A DNA stretch of 64,000 nucleotides, taken from positions 493,501 through 557,500 of the forward strand of contig NZ_NKFP01000001.1 in NCBI RefSeq assembly GCF_002215035.1. The letters run 5' to 3'. The stretch comes from Leptolyngbya ohadii IS1. GTDB lineage: Bacteria > Cyanobacteriota > Cyanobacteriia > Elainellales > Elainellaceae. Shown here in pieces: positions 26,259 through 35,472 of the stretch; the first letter of the stretch is position 1, and the number at the start of each line of letters is the position of its first letter. The notes beneath the pieces were generated by a model. The model was not told the origin of the DNA and ran no database searches. It worked only from the letters and a program-made list of their open reading frames with translations. The translations under genes and the position numbers were made by a program.

Positions 26259-27383
26259 CTATCCTCGTCCGGCATTTAGGGGAGCCACAGCGCCATTTCG
26301 ACCGGGAGCGATCGGCACAACTCGCTGGACATTCCCCCGGAAGGCAATGCCTAATACCTGGGCGCTGGTTAGCCATTCTTCCGCAGAGTCGGCGATCTCG
26401 CGCAGCAGTGCCTCAAACTCGGCACGGGAGGAATTGAGGATGTACTGCTGAGCCAGCCAGCGCATCATATCCCGTCCAGAGGTTGCCATCCGGTGGCGCT
26501 GGGAAGCATTGACGTTTGTATTGAAGTAGCGCAGCATCATTTCCTCGACCACATCCCAGGCGTTATCGGCACCAAACAGCTTTCGCACATCCTCCGCCCC
26601 TAGAATCCGGAAGGCTTCATCCAACAGTTGCAGCGTTTCAATTCGGAAGACGTTGACGTGACCATAGGAATTCCACTTTAGGTTATTCCGCAGATCCAGT
26701 CCTGCCCGCCGCACGTTTGCAATGCTGCCAAAGCTGGGTTCATACGCCCGCTCGCGAATCACGTCAGAAATCCGCTTATCGCGCCAGTATTCCGCCACGG
26801 AGTTAATGAACTGAGTGAACAGCCCGTGAAAGGCGCTATTGGGCTTTGCATCCGCAACCGGAGGAACGGCAGTGTAGCCAAACACCCGGCGATAGGTCTG
26901 CATTCGGTTCCGTTCTGTGTAGCGTAAAACGCTGCGGCGATCGAATCGATACAGTCCATAGGCACCGTCTCCACTCGAAAGGCGAACCGCTCCGGCATCG
27001 AACAACGCCTGCAATTTTCGCACCACCTTGAAGACGCCGACTTTCTCCATCTGGTAGAGATAGTACAAATCTGCGACTGCCTGAATCCGATCGCTGGCAA
27101 CCTGCTCGTCGTAATCTTCCACGCCTTGAGGCAATCGGGTTGCAGTAACTTTGGTAGCGGCATCCTTGCCTAACCCGATCAGCTCTGCGAGTCCACCATC
27201 CGGCGGGGGCGGAGTCTGGCTATCATCGGCGATCGCCTGCTCCAGCATGTCTTCAATGCGCTGCGTCAGAGCGTCGGCAAGCTGGGGGTTTTGAATGAGC
27301 TGAGGACCGAGCTGATCCACCAGGATTTGCTTAAAGGCGGCAACCCGATCGAATAAACCTTGATTTTCTCCTGTCGTTGACAT
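26259..27383 (-). CDS. Uncharacterised 374-residue protein of the acidic-aromatic operon
   Basis: A soluble, mostly helical protein without signal peptide or membrane segment. A proline-rich linker lies near residues 55-63. Conserved-looking blocks include D-L-Y-Y-L-Y-Q-M-E-K and R-D-M-M-R-W-L-A-Q-Q-Y. I recognise no domain. The ATG has AGGAG eight bases upstream. It follows the 413-residue gene by 66 bases and precedes the toxin-like gene by 117 bases, so co-expression is likely. Confidence 0.7.
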   Translation of the reverse strand: MSTTGENQGLFDRVAAFKQILVDQLGPQLIQNPQLADALTQRIEDMLEQAIADDSQTPPPPDGGLAELIGLGKDAATKVTATRLPQGVEDYDEQVASDRIQAVADLYYLYQMEKVGVFKVVRKLQALFDAGAVRLSSGDGAYGLYRFDRRSVLRYTERNRMQTYRRVFGYTAVPPVADAKPNSAFHGLFTQFINSVAEYWRDKRISDVIRERAYEPSFGSIANVRRAGLDLRNNLKWNSYGHVNVFRIETLQLLDEAFRILGAEDVRKLFGADNAWDVVEEMMLRYFNTNVNASQRHRMATSGRDMMRWLAQQYILNSSRAEFEALLREIADSAEEWLTSAQVLGIAFRGNVQRVVPIAPGRNGAVAPLNAGRG

Positions 27384-27449
27384 TTCTGATTCTCCTGGCT
27401 ACGGAAATAGGGAATGGGAGGAATGGGGAATGGGGAATGGGCAGTGGGG

Positions 27450-28691
27450 TTAGTCGCCGTCGCGATCGGTTAGCTCCGGGGGATGAATGGCGGCTGCCAG
27501 ATCCCGCACCTCTTCTAGCTGACTTGCTAAGTCGCGCAGCACATCACGAACGCCTGCCCGCCGGAATGCAGAGTTAGAAACGTTTTGCTCTGCGGCACTG
27601 TCCACCAGCGCTGCCAGCAATCCGGCTGTTTCTTCAATGATTTCGGCGATCGCCAGTCGTCCCCCATCCCGTGCGAGGGATTGTCCTTCGGTGGTGGCAA
27701 AGCTCATCACCCAGGTCAACAATTCTTGCAGCGTCATCTGATTCGATACTCGATTGGCGGCGGAACGAGGCGTAACAATGACCTCGATCGAGTCATCAAT
27801 CGGCGTTGGATCAGTCGGGGAATTGTTATCGGGGGGATAGGTCACGTTGCTGAAGTCAAAAATCACGGTCTGACGCTCCGCCGGACCCAGATACACGTTA
27901 TCCATCACCTCGAATGCCTGGGCAACGGATTCTGCCACCACCGACATTGCCTGCGACAGTTTCACAAGCTGGGTTCCCAGATAGGGTTCGGCTTGATTGT
28001 CCGTTACATAGGCTCTCCAGCTCTGATACAGCGATCGCATATAGTCCAGAATAATCAGATAGTTGCTGTACGCTTCTTCTTCGCCCACGGTATTGATGCG
28101 ATCGCGCTCCAGCCCAAACACTACCATCAGGTTATAAAGCTGTCCGTTTTCCATGCCCGTCCAGTCGGAGCCGAGCAGGAGTCGAAACAGGCTATCCACC
28201 TTCCACTGACGCGGACCGCTTTCTACCCCCAGTTCGTTCACCAGTTCCACCAGTTCCGTTCTCACCACCGATCGCACCGCTTCCATGTTCTGCGGATCGG
28301 CTGCGGGATTCAGGGGAGAAAGTCCATTCAGCAGCGGCAATACATTGTCTAGCACTACCTTTGCCCGGTAGTAGAGGCTTGCCTGCGCTCCTGTCAACTT
28401 TCCGCCTAGCTCCGTTTGCACACTATAAGTTCGAGGCATCCAGACGTAATCCGTGCGTCCGTTGCTGTCCTTCGGCACAAAGACCTGATTCAGCGACGAC
28501 ACCAGCGTTTTGGAATCCTGAGGATTGACGTTCTTACCCAGAATTCGGGCGATCGCCCCATCCACCACCTGTTGAAGATCGCCGCCGGACGAAATCGCGC
28601 TATCTCCAGTTCTGCGGGGGCTAAAGCCAACCTGGGCAGCGGTGGGCAGAATGTCAATCGTTTCTACATGACCATTTCGAGTTGATGTCAT
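27450..28691 (-). CDS. Uncharacterised 413-residue protein of the acidic-aromatic operon
   Basis: The protein is soluble and mixed helical. Hydrophobic helices (V-D-N-V-L-P-L-L-N-G-L) alternate with charged ones, and a Pro/Asn/Asp-rich loop lies near residues 285-300 (Y-P-P-D-N-N-S-P-T-D). AAGGAG precedes the ATG, only three bases after the stop of the zinc-peptidase-like gene, so the two are tightly coupled. No catalytic motif or known domain is visible. Confidence 0.7.
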   Translation of the reverse strand: MTSTRNGHVETIDILPTAAQVGFSPRRTGDSAISSGGDLQQVVDGAIARILGKNVNPQDSKTLVSSLNQVFVPKDSNGRTDYVWMPRTYSVQTELGGKLTGAQASLYYRAKVVLDNVLPLLNGLSPLNPAADPQNMEAVRSVVRTELVELVNELGVESGPRQWKVDSLFRLLLGSDWTGMENGQLYNLMVVFGLERDRINTVGEEEAYSNYLIILDYMRSLYQSWRAYVTDNQAEPYLGTQLVKLSQAMSVVAESVAQAFEVMDNVYLGPAERQTVIFDFSNVTYPPDNNSPTDPTPIDDSIEVIVTPRSAANRVSNQMTLQELLTWVMSFATTEGQSLARDGGRLAIAEIIEETAGLLAALVDSAAEQNVSNSAFRRAGVRDVLRDLASQLEEVRDLAAAIHPPELTDRDGD

Positions 28692-28694
28692 GCC

Positions 28695-30068
28695 TTATCT
28701 CCTTGCTAAAGCTTTGTAGAAGTTGTTTGTAATAGCGCCCGGTGCTGCCAGTTGCCGATCCAGCGCATGACGAGAGGCACCAATCAGAAACCGTTCGGGG
28801 ATAATGCCCGGATCGTTGCCCTTTGCCAATCGCTGTCCGGCTTCTTCGATCATTTGCTGATGCTGAGGTTTGAAGCCCGTCACCTCCGCCAGGGACTTAT
28901 TGCCCAGTTCGGCGTAGGGCTGGTAGCAAATGGTATCGACAACCAGCCGATGTGTCTGACCGAAGGTGTCCAGCAGGGCGGAGGGAATACTGCCGCGACG
29001 GGGATTGGGATAGAGCCGTTTCCAGATCGTGCTGTACTGTGCCGCCGTTTTTGGAAAGCCCATTCGCCGCAGCAGTTCGGTACTGAGGAACACCCGCAGA
29101 TAGGGGGTGGGGTGAGGCGCACCGGGATGAAAATAGAGGGTGCTTTGGGGCGATCGGGCGGCGATATCCATCAGGGATGCCACAATATAGGGTCCGCCGA
29201 GCAACAGTCCAGTCATATCGGCAAAGGTTTCGCTGTGCCATCGTGTCCAGACGGCTGCCACTTCCGGGGATAGTCCGGCAGTCAGGAGCCGACGCGCGAT
29301 CGCCTTGGGGATGGTCTGCCGCAGTCCCAGATCGGTCTGCAAGTTATGCGCGACCTCATGCAGGATTGCGCCCAGCGTCCAGGGGTTCACCAGTCGGTGA
29401 TAGGGAAGCTGAATCAGCGGGAATGGATTAAGCTGCTGGCTGAGCTTGGTCAGCGGAATGCCCCGTCGAAAGGTAGCGGGCGAGAACCCCGTTTTTACAT
29501 AGGAGAAGGGCGGCGGTGCCGGAATGGATTTTGCCTTACCCAATCCCATGTAAATGTCCTGGTAGCAGTCCAGCGCAATCCGATCGCACCCCAATAACCA
29601 ATTGCCAAACTGACTCTGCCGCTGCCCAAACAGCTCGAAGTAAAAATCCCAGATCTGCTCGATCAGCCGCACCAGATCATGAGCCTGATCCTTGCGGGCA
29701 ATCATCCGTTGAAGGTTTGCCGTTTCTGGGTAGTGCATTGCCGATCGCACATCGCTGTTTACCGTGCTAGAAATCCGTTGCAGGTGCGATCGCAGACGGG
29801 CAATGAGTTGATTCGCCGCATCCAGATGGGCATCACTGGGACTGGCGGCATCGGTGCCAAATTCCCCCTCGCGAAAGGGACGCAGCGCCTCAACGTGACG
29901 ATTCACATTAATTGCCTGTGCGCGCAGCCAGGGCTGTAGATTCGCGGGTTGACTGACCCGATCGCCAGCGGTTTCCCGATAGAGTTCTGCCAGTGCCTGC
30001 CGGGTTGCCCCAAAGGAATCTCCTGGATGCTGTACCCTGTTCTCGATGTTATTCATTGACCCATTCAT
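28695..30068 (-). CDS. Zinc metallopeptidase-like protein of the acidic-aromatic operon
   Basis: This 457-residue protein has an HExxH motif, G-A-I-L-H-E-V-A-H-N-L-Q-T-D (His-Glu at 237-238), and downstream H-S-E-T-F-A-D-M-T-G-L-L-L-G-G-P. Its glutamate near 280 or aspartate near 284 could be the third ligand, as in gluzincin-like folds. There is no signal peptide. It could process other proteins of the operon, which is inference only. GGGGAG lies about ten bases before the ATG. It is followed after three bases by the 413-residue gene. Confidence 0.7.
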   Translation of the reverse strand: MNGSMNNIENRVQHPGDSFGATRQALAELYRETAGDRVSQPANLQPWLRAQAINVNRHVEALRPFREGEFGTDAASPSDAHLDAANQLIARLRSHLQRISSTVNSDVRSAMHYPETANLQRMIARKDQAHDLVRLIEQIWDFYFELFGQRQSQFGNWLLGCDRIALDCYQDIYMGLGKAKSIPAPPPFSYVKTGFSPATFRRGIPLTKLSQQLNPFPLIQLPYHRLVNPWTLGAILHEVAHNLQTDLGLRQTIPKAIARRLLTAGLSPEVAAVWTRWHSETFADMTGLLLGGPYIVASLMDIAARSPQSTLYFHPGAPHPTPYLRVFLSTELLRRMGFPKTAAQYSTIWKRLYPNPRRGSIPSALLDTFGQTHRLVVDTICYQPYAELGNKSLAEVTGFKPQHQQMIEEAGQRLAKGNDPGIIPERFLIGASRHALDRQLAAPGAITNNFYKALARR

Positions 30069-30133
30069 GACATGACGGCTCCCCTTTCAACGGATTTCTG
30101 CGCCTTGAACATTTCGGCTGCAAATAGCCGGAC

Positions 30134-30979
30134 TCAAAAATTGACGCTACAGCTGAGCCGTTTCCCGGAACCGCAGGCAGAGCAACGCCGACCGTGAACT
30201 CGACGCGATCGCCGCAGAATTGCCGCCGTTCTTTGAGGACTGCCCAACACCCGCGCCATATTGCTAGCAACCGCACGAGCCGCCGTGCGATCGTCGATCG
30301 GCTGACCGCTTCTGGCTCTGGGCGCCAGCGAAGACATGGTGGATTGAACGATCCGGGGAAAGGTTCGCAGCAGAGGACGGGTACGACGATTGCGGAAGAG
30401 GGCTTGACCTGCCTGGGACAGGGGACGAATCAGCCGGGGAGCAATGCGATTCAGGGCGGGTGCAGCGGCACCAAGACCCCGCGCCACTGTGGGAATCAGA
30501 GCACCAATAAAGGCTTCGGCTTCCGCTTCGCTCTGGCTCTGGGCTGCCATGTGCGCCAAATGTTCTGCCATCACTTCATATTCGTTGGCGGCAGTTGATT
30601 CAAATTCTGGCATCGCTTCCGGCTGCTGCTCAAACTCATACTCAAACTCGCCATCGCCGCCAAAAGCACCCGACAATCCGCGCAAAAGATTGCCGATAAA
30701 GGGATCGCCTTCGTATTCGCCCTCCAGCTCAAACTCATTCAGGGGCGTTTCAAATTCCATCTCGAATTCCCGCTGAGGTCTTCTGCGCCGCCGCCGAAAC
30801 AGTCCCCCGATCGCCTGAATCGCCATCGGAGCCGCTGCCTTTAAAATCGGAGCCAGCAGAGGCAGAAATTCTTCGCTTTCGTATTCATATTCAAATTCGC
30901 GATCGGTTTCATTCATGCCAACCTCAAATTCCGATGCCAGTTCGCGATCGAGCGTTTCCAGTTCTTGCTGATACATCAT
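30134..30979 (-). CDS. Acidic-aromatic repeat protein, paralog of the first operon gene
   Basis: The 281-residue protein has several E-F-E-Y-E tracts and short elements of the form acidic-x-x-F-(L/I)-(P/G)-x-(L/I), for example E-E-F-L-P-L-L and D-P-F-I-G-N-L. Between them are small hydrophobic helices. The second half (A-F-I-G-A-L-I-P-T-V ... T-R-P-L-L-R-T-F-P-R-I-V ... G-Q-P-I-D-D-R-T-A-A-R-A-V-A) matches the same region of the neighbouring gene and is strongly basic. The end has C-S-A-C-G-S-G-K-R-L-S-C, a possible metal-binding knuckle. GGAGAACATCA precedes tandem ATGs. I know proteins of this composition only as hypothetical. Confidence 0.7.
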   Translation of the reverse strand: MMYQQELETLDRELASEFEVGMNETDREFEYEYESEEFLPLLAPILKAAAPMAIQAIGGLFRRRRRRPQREFEMEFETPLNEFELEGEYEGDPFIGNLLRGLSGAFGGDGEFEYEFEQQPEAMPEFESTAANEYEVMAEHLAHMAAQSQSEAEAEAFIGALIPTVARGLGAAAPALNRIAPRLIRPLSQAGQALFRNRRTRPLLRTFPRIVQSTMSSLAPRARSGQPIDDRTAARAVASNMARVLGSPQRTAAILRRSRRVHGRRCSACGSGKRLSCSVNF

Positions 30980-31028
30980 TGATGTTCTCCGTTATTAAGT
31001 TCTCCGTTGCCAAACGTTGGTCTTGTCA

Positions 31029-31892
31029 TCACAGTCCACTGCGGGCTTTTTTGCGGGCAGGGGCGCTGGGCTGATTCATCTTTTGCGCTGCCTTCGCAGA
31101 ATTTGCCAGAATCCGAGCCGTCGCAATGGGACTCTTCAAAGCATTTCGGGTTTGCGACGCCATCACCTGCGCCACAACAGGACGGGTAATGGGCTGTCCC
31201 TGAGCCGCCCTCTGGTCAAGCACCTGCCGAGTTCGCAGCGCCACCGTCGGCACAATCCGCACTAGGGGACGGGTGGTAGGATGCTTTCGCAAACCTCGTG
31301 TCAGTTGGGCAGAGGCTTTAACGATCGACGGAATTTGTTTTTGCACGGCAGGCGACTTGGTCGGCATAACGCGAGTTACGGCTGCGCCGATATAGGCTTC
31401 TGCCTCCGCTTCGTTCTGCGCTTTGGCGGCGGCTCCTGCCAGCGCTTCGGCGAGGGCTTCTGTTTGAGGAACCGTTTCGTACTCAAATTCCCCGGTCAGT
31501 TCCCCTTCGTATTCGCCCTGCATTCCCGTCTCGTACTCAAACTCATATTCACTTTCGCGCAGCATTTGTCCGATCGCTGCCCCCATTTGCGGACCTCCGA
31601 TCGCCGTGCCTACCAGGCGGGCTGCCATCGGCGCAACTTTGGGTAAAATCGGCTTCAAACGGCTGGCGAGTCTCCGGATCGTTCCTAGAAAGGCTTCGCT
31701 TTCGTATTCTCCTTCGTATTCACTCTCTCCTTCACCCAGCCCCAGGGCATTCATTGCACCTCCAACGAGGTTGCCCAGAAATTCTTCCCCTTCATATTCG
31801 TTTTGAAGTTCGTACTCGTTTTGCACTTCATATTCAAATTCGTTCTCAAATTCACCTTCAAATTCGTGCTGTAGAGTTTCGCCATCCAACAT
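31029..31892 (-). CDS. Acidic-aromatic repeat protein, first gene of the operon
   Basis: The 287-residue protein starts with alternating Glu and Phe/Tyr (residues about 8-34) and contains E-E-F-L-G-N-L and E-A-F-L-G-T-I elements followed by hydrophobic or basic helices, then more acidic tracts (E-S-E-Y-E-F-E-Y-E). The C-terminal 120 residues are basic and align with the second operon gene: Y-I-G-A-A-V-T-R-V, T-R-P-L-V-R-I-V-P-T, G-Q-P-I-T-R-P-V-V-A-Q-V-M-A. There is no signal peptide. The ATG at 31892 has GGAG eight bases upstream; ATG 31919 lacks one. Alternating acidic and aromatic residues could form beta-ribbons or an amyloid-like assembly, but this is untested. Confidence 0.7.
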   Translation of the reverse strand: MLDGETLQHEFEGEFENEFEYEVQNEYELQNEYEGEEFLGNLVGGAMNALGLGEGESEYEGEYESEAFLGTIRRLASRLKPILPKVAPMAARLVGTAIGGPQMGAAIGQMLRESEYEFEYETGMQGEYEGELTGEFEYETVPQTEALAEALAGAAAKAQNEAEAEAYIGAAVTRVMPTKSPAVQKQIPSIVKASAQLTRGLRKHPTTRPLVRIVPTVALRTRQVLDQRAAQGQPITRPVVAQVMASQTRNALKSPIATARILANSAKAAQKMNQPSAPARKKARSGL

Positions 31893-31964
31893 TGCATTGC
31901 TCCAGTGGAAATGCTTCATCTATAGCTATAACTACTGAATTTCTGATTGAATAGTCCCATCTTT

Positions 31965-32005
31965 GGATGACAGTCGATCGGATGACAGCAGAGCAGGCTG
32001 CTCTG
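31965..32005. promoter_or_regulatory. Direct repeat and perfect palindrome upstream of the acidic-aromatic operon
   Basis: GGATGACAG occurs at 31965 and 31980 (15-bp period), followed by the perfect palindrome CAGAGCAG-G-CTGCTCTG at 31989-32005, about 100 bases before the operon start codon. It lies in the divergent promoter region shared with the LuxR-type gene and is a good operator candidate. Confidence 0.5.
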
Positions 32006-32300
32006 TTCAATTTGCTGTTTAAACTGGTTGAATGATGGGTTGTCCTACCTGTATCAACCCTTCAGTCTACCTTCAGCCTATGGAAGTCTTAAAATGCGGG
32101 GAACTATTTTCTGGATGAGGCGTCATAGAATGATTTTTGCTAATTCTACCAATACAAATCTTTAATGCTCAAACGCTAAGACAGTTCCCAAGAGTACCCA
32201 CTGGGGTAATCACAGTAAACCTCGTCCTTGATTGAATAAAGACATGACGTGACCCAATGTATTCGCTTCCACTCATCGCATTCCATATGCAGGAAGGACT

Positions 32301-32738
32301 ATGAGTATCTACGAACCGCATCAATCCTCAGCAGAATTGGATCACTCGCTGCAATCGGAACAGGAATTGTTGATTAAATCGCTTAGCCGAACGAATACAT
32401 CCTGGACACCCATTAAAGTTTTGCGTGAAGCACCGGGGATCGTGAGCGAGGTGATGTTCGAGCTGAAAACCGATAAGGCGGAGTACTACATTGTTCGGCG
32501 CAGACACGCCCCTGCCAAATCCCACGCCCTTAGCCCAAGAGAACTGGCGATCGCCCGCTTAATTGCCCAGGGATTACCCAACAAGGCGATCGGCAGTATG
32601 CTCGAAATCAGCCCTGCAACGGTTTCAACCTATCTGCGCCGCATCTTCTCCAAACTGGGCGTTACATCGCGGGCGGCGATGGTTGCTCGTCTGATGCAGG
32701 ATAGTGGGTTTGCGGAGATCCGCCCCTACTCCCATTAA
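32301..32738 (+). CDS. LuxR-type HTH regulator
   Basis: The 145-residue protein has a C-terminal LuxR/GerE helix-turn-helix (S-P-R-E-L-A-I-A-R-L-I-A-Q-G ... I-S-P-A-T-V-S-T-Y-L-R-R-I-F-S-K-L-G-V). The N-terminal 75 residues are not a receiver domain; a beta-rich part (V-M-F-E-L-K-T-D-K-A-E-Y-Y-I-V-R-R-R) could bind a ligand. GGAAGG precedes the ATG. It faces away from the acidic-aromatic operon with a 408-base shared upstream region, so it may control that operon; this is inference. Confidence 0.8.
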   Translation: MSIYEPHQSSAELDHSLQSEQELLIKSLSRTNTSWTPIKVLREAPGIVSEVMFELKTDKAEYYIVRRRHAPAKSHALSPRELAIARLIAQGLPNKAIGSMLEISPATVSTYLRRIFSKLGVTSRAAMVARLMQDSGFAEIRPYSH

Positions 32739-33144
32739 GCCTCCCATTGAGGACTTCTCCGCGCTTAAATTATTCTCTAATGAAAGTAACTTTTAGTGCT
32801 TGAATAGCTTCATATTAGACGGGTCGAAATCCCCAGAAGCTTTACGCAAGGTTTACGTATTGCTAAAGGAGACTGGGATAGGATTACACATAGAGTGTAG
32901 GTGATTTTCTACGGGTAAACATATATCTAAACCGTGGTTTACGCATGTGGATACACATACAGTTTGCACATGCAGCCTGCACATGCAGTTTTTACAGAGA
33001 GAGGTAGAGTGCCCCGTTGTAAGTTCCTGTTTTCAAGGGTGACATAAAAGTGAACTGAAATATAGCCTGCCCTCAGGTGTGGTGGATGCAATCGATGAGG
33101 ATTTCAAATTCTCTAGTAGAAAGAGGATTTATCAATTTTTGCTT
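32739..33144. other. Intergenic region with palindrome and 13-bp repeats
   Basis: About 400 bases before the flippase gene. It contains TAAACC-GT-GGTTTA at 32928-32941 inside a larger GTAAAC/GTTTAC pairing, and three units of (G/A)CACAT(G/A)CAG at about 32952-32990. These may form the promoter and operator region of the exopolysaccharide genes. No other gene is visible. Confidence 0.45.
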
Positions 33145-34452
33145 ATGAAGCGGCTATTTCAGTCTTTCAACCGGAGTTTTATTCGCAATACGCTGTGGAT
33201 GGTGGGTGCCCAGGCTTCTAGCCTGCTTTTGCAGCTCGGCTACTTCGTGATCACCGCAAGGGCACTGGGGGCGGCAGACTACGGTACTTTCATTGGCATC
33301 ACTTCTTTTGCAGCCGTCCTGGTACCCTTTGTTGGGCTGGGTAGCGGCGATATTTTGGTGAAAAAAGTTGCGCGAGATCGCACCGTTTTCAGCAAGGTCT
33401 GGGGAGACGTTCTTGTCATTACCTTAATATCGGGCATTCTGCTGACGATGGTTTCTGCCTTCGTTGCCAAAACGATTCTGCCTGATGCCGTTTCTTTTCA
33501 GACGATTCTGGTCATCATTATCTCGGATCTGCTGTTTCTAAAGCTCTGGGATGCCGCTGGCAAAGCGTTTCTAGCCAGGGAGTGGATGAGCCTAACGGCA
33601 AGGGTTAGAATCCTGCTGAGTTTTAACAAATTCCTAGCCGCGATCGCCTATCTGCTCTTTTTTCGAGCCTCTGGTATCTGGGGCTGGGCACTTTTGTATT
33701 TAACGGCAACCGTTGCAACTGCTGTTATTTGCCTGCTTCTCGTTGGACGAATGCTCGGTCTTCCCCAATTTCGCCTGAGCCATCCACGTGACCTGGAACT
33801 GGGACAGGGATTGTTTTTCTCAGTTAGTGCCTCTTCAGACAGCATCAATGCCAGTATCGATAAAACGATGCTCGCCAGCCTTTCAACGCTTGAGGTAACG
33901 GGTCTATACGCAGCTGCCTACCGCTGTATTGAAGTTGGATACATCGGGTTTCATGCAGTATCTGCCGTAACCTACGCAAAATTCTTCCGGCAGGGGGCAG
34001 ACGGCATTAAGGGCAGCTTTCATCTCGCCAAGCGTCTTCTGCCCATCATGGCACTGTATGGAGTCGGCTGCTGGCTCTTCTTTTTCATCGTTGCCCCCCT
34101 CATTCCTTACGTTTTGGGCAGTGAGTATGCTAACTCAGTGCAGGCGGTTTACTGGCTCGCTCCTGTTTTACTCCTGCTGGCACTGCAATACCCCGTTGCC
34201 GATACCCTAACTGGAGCAGGTTTTCAGGGAGCCCGCAGTTCTATTCAGGTTAGCTCCGCAATTTTGAACGTTTTGCTGAATCTTTGGCTGATTCCGATTT
34301 ACTCCTGGCGGGGGGCAGCCTTTGCGACCCTGGTATCAGAGAGCTTAAAGCTAGCCTTTCTCAGCGTTGCAGTATGGTTCTTCTACTACAAACACGTTCA
34401 CGGTTCAAGGCATCAGGACGCAGGAACCCATGATGAATCCCCTCCTGCTTAA
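33145..34452 (+). CDS. Polysaccharide flippase (Wzx/MATE-like, PST family)
   Basis: The 435-residue protein has about 12-14 membrane helices and the N-terminal pattern of lipid-linked oligosaccharide flippases (Q-L-G-Y-F-V-I-T-A-R-A-L-G-A-A-D-Y-G), followed by later T-G-L-Y-A-A-A-Y-R. It should translocate undecaprenyl-linked repeat units across the inner membrane. The ATG at 33145 puts the first helix at the usual distance; a GTG at 33079 with no better binding site would add 22 residues. Two glycosyltransferase-type genes follow on the same strand. Confidence 0.85.
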   Translation: MKRLFQSFNRSFIRNTLWMVGAQASSLLLQLGYFVITARALGAADYGTFIGITSFAAVLVPFVGLGSGDILVKKVARDRTVFSKVWGDVLVITLISGILLTMVSAFVAKTILPDAVSFQTILVIIISDLLFLKLWDAAGKAFLAREWMSLTARVRILLSFNKFLAAIAYLLFFRASGIWGWALLYLTATVATAVICLLLVGRMLGLPQFRLSHPRDLELGQGLFFSVSASSDSINASIDKTMLASLSTLEVTGLYAAAYRCIEVGYIGFHAVSAVTYAKFFRQGADGIKGSFHLAKRLLPIMALYGVGCWLFFFIVAPLIPYVLGSEYANSVQAVYWLAPVLLLLALQYPVADTLTGAGFQGARSSIQVSSAILNVLLNLWLIPIYSWRGAAFATLVSESLKLAFLSVAVWFFYYKHVHGSRHQDAGTHDESPPA

Positions 34453-34516
34453 CCCCTGAATCCCCCGGTAGCGAACTTCAAACTCTTAAATCCTAAAGCG
34501 ATCAAATTCTGAACCG

Positions 34517-35389
34517 ATGAATAATCCCAGCTTTGCAATCATTACTCCTAGCTATGCACCGGATTTCGAGAGATGTCGGCTGCTGTGCGAAACAGTTGAG
34601 CAGTTTGTTAAGCCCCCCGTTAACCACTACATCATTGTCGATCGCAGTGATCTGGCGCTGTTTCAACAGTTGCAGAAGCCTCGCGTTCAGATTCTAACGA
34701 AGGAAGAACTGCTGCCAAAGTGGATTAAACGACTGCCTCTCCGGCAGAACATCTGGTTTAGCTTCAAGACCCTGCCGATTCGCGGCTGGCTTCTGCAACA
34801 AATCATCAAGCTTGAAGCCGCTCGCACCATCCCTGAGGACGTTGCTATTTTTGTCGATTCAGATGTTGCGTTCGTTCGCCCTGTCGATTTTTCCTGTTTC
34901 ACCCGCAATGGACTGGTTCGGCTTTACCACGAAGCGGACGGCAATTTTGCAGATATGCCCATGCACGTTAAATGGCACCGCACCTCCAGCGAACTGGTTG
35001 GTATTCCGCCAGTGCCCATGCCTGCCCCAGACTATATCGAGCAGGTTGTTACCTGGAAGCGGGATAACGTAGTCAAGCTGTGTGAGCGAATTGAAGCCGT
35101 TTCCGGACGAAGCTGGATTGAGACGCTCAGCAACGTCTGGCATTTGTCGGAGTACACACTGTACGGGACGTTTGTCGATCGCGTTCTGCAAGATCAATCG
35201 GGTCATTACCAGGATGCTGGGAAACTTTGCTTAGATTACTGGACTCCTGAACCCATGTCGGCAGAACAAATTCAAAGCTTTCTGCAACAGCTTCGCCCGG
35301 AACACATGGCAGTCATGATTAGTGCGAAGGCTGGAATGCCCGTCGATAGCTACCGATCGGCAATCATGAAAGTTGTGCAATATCAGTAA
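34517..35389 (+). CDS. DUF6492-type protein, glycosyltransferase-like
   Basis: The 290-residue protein begins F-A-I-I-T-P-S-Y-A-P-D-F-E-R-C and contains a DxD-type motif, V-A-I-F-V-D-S-D-V-A-F-V, near residue 115, as in GT-A glycosyltransferases that bind nucleotide sugar through a metal. This matches the DUF6492 family common in polysaccharide clusters. It lies between the flippase and a family 2 glycosyltransferase, so it probably adds a sugar to the same repeat unit. Donor and acceptor are unknown. Confidence 0.75.
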   Translation: MNNPSFAIITPSYAPDFERCRLLCETVEQFVKPPVNHYIIVDRSDLALFQQLQKPRVQILTKEELLPKWIKRLPLRQNIWFSFKTLPIRGWLLQQIIKLEAARTIPEDVAIFVDSDVAFVRPVDFSCFTRNGLVRLYHEADGNFADMPMHVKWHRTSSELVGIPPVPMPAPDYIEQVVTWKRDNVVKLCERIEAVSGRSWIETLSNVWHLSEYTLYGTFVDRVLQDQSGHYQDAGKLCLDYWTPEPMSAEQIQSFLQQLRPEHMAVMISAKAGMPVDSYRSAIMKVVQYQ

Positions 35390-35472
35390 TTGAAGTGTCG
35401 GATTTATCATCAGGGCCGCGTCGTCACGATTGATTCACTGTCAGTAAACTCGTTCTCACCATCCCGCTCCCT

